NCBI GenBank assembly: GCA_050257395.1
Contig: JBLMWU010000148.1
Location: 1 to 7,195, forward strand
Length of the DNA stretch: 7,195 nt
Direction of reading: 5' to 3'
From: JAIRTY01 sp050257395
GTDB lineage: Bacteria > Actinomycetota > Actinomycetes > Streptosporangiales > Streptosporangiaceae
Shown here one piece after another: positions 5,264-7,195 of this stretch. A program made the translations under genes and the position numbers. The notes under the pieces are model-generated. The model was given only the letters and a program-made list of their open reading frames with translations. It searched no databases and was not told where the DNA came from. Numbering within the stretch: position 1 is the stretch's first letter; the number at the start of each line of letters is the position of its first letter.

Positions 5264-5295
5264 GACGGCGGCCCCGCTGGTGCGGGGCCGCCGTC
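5264..5295. terminator. Bidirectional terminator with a perfect 14-bp stem
   Basis: GACGGCGGCCCCGC (5264-5277), loop TGGT, then GCGGGGCCGCCGTC (5282-5295): every one of the 14 base pairs is Watson-Crick. It lies between the stop of UDP-glucose dehydrogenase (5245) and the stop of the convergent glycosyltransferase (5316), so it can serve both. There is no T-tract, as is usual for actinomycete terminators. Confidence 0.85.
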
Positions 5296-5315
5296 GTGCT
5301 GGCTGCGGTCTGGCG

Positions 5316-6032
5316 TCAGGCGGACAGGCCAGCGAGCTGGCGCTGGGCGCGGGCGCCCAGCCGGATCCGGGTCAGGATCCACACCGCCTGCACGCCGTCC
5401 CGCCAGGTGATCTTCTTGCCGGCCTCGCGGCTGCGGGCCCGGTAGCTGATCGGGACCTCGAAGGGGCGGATCCGGCGGGCCAGCAGCTTGCCGGTGATCT
5501 CCGCCTCCATGCCGAACCCGCGGGAGGAGACCTTGAGGCTCTTGTACAGCTCCAGCGGCATCAGCTTGTAGCAGGTCTCCAGGTCGGCGATGTAGGCGTT
5601 GAACAGGATGTTCGCGACCGTGGTCACGCCCTTGTTGCCGATGACGTACCAGTAGGAGTAGGCGGAGTGGCTGCCGAACATCCGGCTGCCGAACACCACC
5701 TCGGCCTCGCCGCGCAGCACCGGCTTGAGCAGCTCGGGGATGTCCTCGGGGGAGTACTCCAGGTCGGCGTCGAACGGCATGATGAAGTCGCCGGTCGCCG
5801 CCTCGGCCGCGGACTTGATCGCGGCGCCCTTGCCCTGGTTGACCGGGTGGCGCAGCTTGACCATGCGCTCGTCGTTGAGGCCGTCGAGGATCTCGGAGGT
5901 GCCGTCGTTGCTGCAGTCGTCGACCACCACGAGCTCGATCGGGCACGGGTAGGTGACGTCGAGCACGCGCTTGATCGCGACCTGGACGGTCTCCGCCTCG
6001 TTGTAGACGGGCATGAGAATCGAGAGCTTCAC
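5316..6032 (-). CDS. Family 2 glycosyltransferase, dolichyl/polyprenyl-phosphate sugar synthase-like
   Basis: This is a 238-residue GT-A fold enzyme. It starts MKLSILMPVYNEAETV (GTG-initiated), followed by VVVDDCSNDGT (35-45), NQGKGAAIKSA (65-75), the metal/nucleotide-binding DAD in FDADLEYSPED (88-90), FGSRMF (114-119), DLETCYKLMP (150-159) and ITWRDG (208-213). This order matches the DPM/DPG-synthase-like branch, which moves a sugar from a nucleotide donor to polyprenyl phosphate. There is no C-terminal membrane segment, so the protein should be soluble or peripheral. Donor and acceptor cannot be read from sequence; UDP-xylose or UDP-glucuronate made by the neighbours are possible. The GTG at 6032 has AGGA about 10 nt upstream. 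It lies 40 nt after the decarboxylase stop and is very likely co-transcribed with it. Confidence 0.9.
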   Translation of the reverse strand: MKLSILMPVYNEAETVQVAIKRVLDVTYPCPIELVVVDDCSNDGTSEILDGLNDERMVKLRHPVNQGKGAAIKSAAEAATGDFIMPFDADLEYSPEDIPELLKPVLRGEAEVVFGSRMFGSHSAYSYWYVIGNKGVTTVANILFNAYIADLETCYKLMPLELYKSLKVSSRGFGMEAEITGKLLARRIRPFEVPISYRARSREAGKKITWRDGVQAVWILTRIRLGARAQRQLAGLSA

Positions 6033-6072
6033 GGGAGCGTCGTCCTGTTCTTCCTGGGACCGGGCAGGGGGG

Positions 6073-7017
6073 TCAGGTCAGTTCCGGGTGGGCGCGGAAC
6101 CAGTCGATGGTGCGGCTGAGCCCTTCTTCGAGGCCGATTTCGGGCTTCCAGCCGAGCACCTCGCCGGCCAGCTCGATGCGGGGCTGGCGGACCGTGGGGT
6201 CGTCCTGCGGCCGCGGCACGAACGTGATCGGGGAGGACGAGCCGGTCATCCGGCGGATGGTCTCGGCGAGCTCCAGCACGCTCAGCTCGTTGGGGTTGCC
6301 GATGTTCACCGGGCCGGGGTGGCTGGACCACAGCAGCCGCAGGATGCCCTCCACGAGGTCGTCGACGTAGCAGACCGAGCGGGTCTGGGAGCCGTCGCCG
6401 GCGACCGTCAGCGGCTCGCCGGCCAGGGCCTGCCGGATGAACGTGGGGATTGCCCGGCCGTCGTTGGGCCGCATCCGGGGCCCGTAGGTGTTGAAGATCC
6501 GCACGATCTTGGCGTCCACGTGGTGGGTGTTGCGGTACGCCACGGTCAGCGCCTCGGAGAAGCGCTTGGCCTCGTCGTAGACCGCGCGCGGGCCGACCGG
6601 GTTCACGTTGCCCCAGTAGTCCTCACCCTGCGGGTGGACCAGCGGGTCCCCGTAGACCTCGGAGGTGGACGCGGTGAGGAACCGGGCGCCCTTGTGCCGC
6701 GCCAGCCCCAGTGCGTGCATCGTGCCGAGCGAGCCCACCTTGAGCGTCTCGATGGGCAGCTCGAGGTAGTCGATGGGGCTGGCCGGGGAGGCGAAGTTCA
6801 GGACCGCTGCCACCGGGCCGCCGACGTGGATGTACTCGCTCACGTCGTAGCGGATCAGCCGGAACGCCGGGTTGCCGATCAGGTGCTCCACGTTGGCCGG
6901 GGTGCCGGTGCAGAAGTTGTCCAGGCACACCACGGAGTACCCGTCGGCCAGCAGCCGCTCCGCCAGATGCGAGCCGAGGAACCCGGCCCCTCCGGTGATA
7001 ACGATCGTGTCAGGCAA
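6073..7017 (-). CDS. UDP-glucuronate decarboxylase (UDP-xylose synthase)
   Basis: This extended short-chain dehydrogenase converts UDP-glucuronate to UDP-xylose through a 4-keto intermediate with bound NAD+. It has 314 residues from TTG 7017. Features are the GGAGFLG nucleotide-binding loop (9-15), the end of strand two CLDNF (31-35), NFASPASPIDYLELPIETLKVG (74-95, highly typical of this family), STSEVYGDP (117-125 with E120), the catalytic YDEAK (Y147, K151), RIFNTYGPRMRPNDGR (173-188), YVDD (217-220) and QDDPTVRQP with R277. The frame is open to 7104, but upstream ATG 7104 has no ribosome binding site and adds 29 non-family residues, whereas GGAGGG sits 9 nt before TTG 7017. It is first gene of a two-gene operon with the glycosyltransferase; its substrate is made by the convergent dehydrogenase. 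A 4,6-dehydratase is less likely given the SPASP and YWGNVNP segments. Confidence 0.92.
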   Translation of the reverse strand: MPDTIVITGGAGFLGSHLAERLLADGYSVVCLDNFCTGTPANVEHLIGNPAFRLIRYDVSEYIHVGGPVAAVLNFASPASPIDYLELPIETLKVGSLGTMHALGLARHKGARFLTASTSEVYGDPLVHPQGEDYWGNVNPVGPRAVYDEAKRFSEALTVAYRNTHHVDAKIVRIFNTYGPRMRPNDGRAIPTFIRQALAGEPLTVAGDGSQTRSVCYVDDLVEGILRLLWSSHPGPVNIGNPNELSVLELAETIRRMTGSSSPITFVPRPQDDPTVRQPRIELAGEVLGWKPEIGLEEGLSRTIDWFRAHPELT

Positions 7018-7026
7018 GACCGCATT

Positions 7027-7032
7027 CCCTCC
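7027..7032 (-). promoter_or_regulatory. Ribosome binding site that selects a TTG start for the decarboxylase
   Basis: The minus strand reads GGAGGG, then AATGCGGTC, then TTG. Spacing to TTG 7017 is 9 nt. The ATG inside the spacer (7025) is out of frame and only 1 nt from the GGAGGG, too close for use. It would open a 49-codon frame ending at 6879 that resembles nothing. Confidence 0.7.
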
Positions 7033-7103
7033 GCAATACCGGGTGTGATGGGTACGGACGCGGCCCGGCGACGCCGATACGGGCGGCCAGCAGACCGCTG
7101 CCA

Positions 7104-7130
7104 CATCTGTAGATGGATCGCTGCATTTTA
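7104..7130 (-). promoter_or_regulatory. Candidate promoter -10 and palindrome upstream of the decarboxylase operon
   Basis: The minus strand has TAAAAT (plus 7125-7130), five of six matches to the -10 consensus and the most A/T-rich hexamer in this region. Transcription would start near 7118, giving a leader of about 100 nt. CATCTGTAGATG (7104-7115), a 5-bp inverted repeat around GT, lies at or just after that point and could be an operator. The -35 region (TGAATA at 17 bp) is a poor match. Confidence 0.4.
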
Positions 7131-7163
7131 TCCAGGATGCTCAGCCTATTCACATGAACGGGC

Positions 7164-7195
7164 TTTTCTTCGGCCCTCGCTTGCCTCCGGGCCGC
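7164..7195. repeat. Dispersed GC-rich hairpin repeat, copy 3, at the window edge
   Basis: TTTTCTTC is followed by GGCCC (7172-7176), an inner TCGCTTGCCTCC and GGGCC (7189-7193), then GC at the last base. C7171 and G7194 extend the stem to 6 bp. Apart from three small indels and one substitution it equals copy 1, including the TTTTCT lead. The copy may continue beyond the window. Confidence 0.55.

Noticed and set aside
5280..6119. 279-codon plus-strand open frame antisense to the glycosyltransferase
   Set aside because: Begins inside the terminator stem, has no ribosome binding site and no motif; the minus strand carries the GT2 motifs.
7018..7104. N-terminal extension of the decarboxylase back to ATG 7104
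   Set aside because: The 29 added residues have no family match, no ribosome binding site precedes ATG 7104, and the predicted -10 leaves only about 14 nt before it. GGAGGG points to TTG 7017.
72..7195. The window as a mobile element bounded by the similar repeats near both ends
   Set aside because: The repeats are in the same orientation, about 31 nt with indels, and a third copy lies inside. There is no transposase, integrase or target duplication, and the genes between are ordinary chromosomal types.

Overview
The window is very GC-rich, with G or C at almost every third codon position. It has frequent GTG/TTG starts and T-tract-less hairpins between convergent genes. Together with coenzyme F420-type enzymes, this points to a high-GC actinomycete chromosome. 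A Streptosporangiales-like host is only a guess, because no taxonomic marker is present. I count seven genes; five are complete with well-supported starts, one (MATE) is complete with an uncertain start, and one is cut by the left edge. There are no tRNAs, rRNAs, CRISPR arrays or transposases.

Left part (1-874): the first 20 codons of a minus-strand gene, probably a luciferase-like F420-dependent oxidoreductase, are separated by about 335 bp from a plus-strand gene of the deazaflavin (F420)-dependent nitroreductase family. The spacer carries a TTGACA -35 box surrounded by three near-identical 11-bp palindromes, which look like repressor operators. It also carries two copies of a small GC-rich hairpin repeat, and a third copy lies at the extreme right edge. 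The nitroreductase gene meets a convergent gene for a PHP-domain (CehA/McbA-type) metallo-hydrolase. Both stop codons lie in opposite arms of one hairpin.

Middle (2086-3770): the PHP gene is divergent from a DinF-like MATE efflux transporter. Their 184-bp shared upstream region contains several palindromes. The transporter has an unusual Pro/Ala/Gly-rich N-terminal leader encoded by four 15-bp repeats and no Shine-Dalgarno sequence, so its true start is uncertain.

Right part (3926-7195): a plus-strand UDP-glucose 6-dehydrogenase faces a minus-strand pair, UDP-glucuronate decarboxylase (UDP-xylose synthase) followed by a family 2 glycosyltransferase. A perfect 14-bp stem terminator separates them. 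Together these form a nucleotide-sugar module: UDP-glucose to UDP-glucuronate to UDP-xylose, with a glycosyltransferase that may use one of the products or a lipid-linked sugar. The decarboxylase most likely starts at a TTG codon behind a strong ribosome binding site.

I do not see a wholly new system. The most noteworthy signals are the three-operator promoter, the dispersed hairpin repeat, the stop-codon hairpin and the uncertain MATE start.
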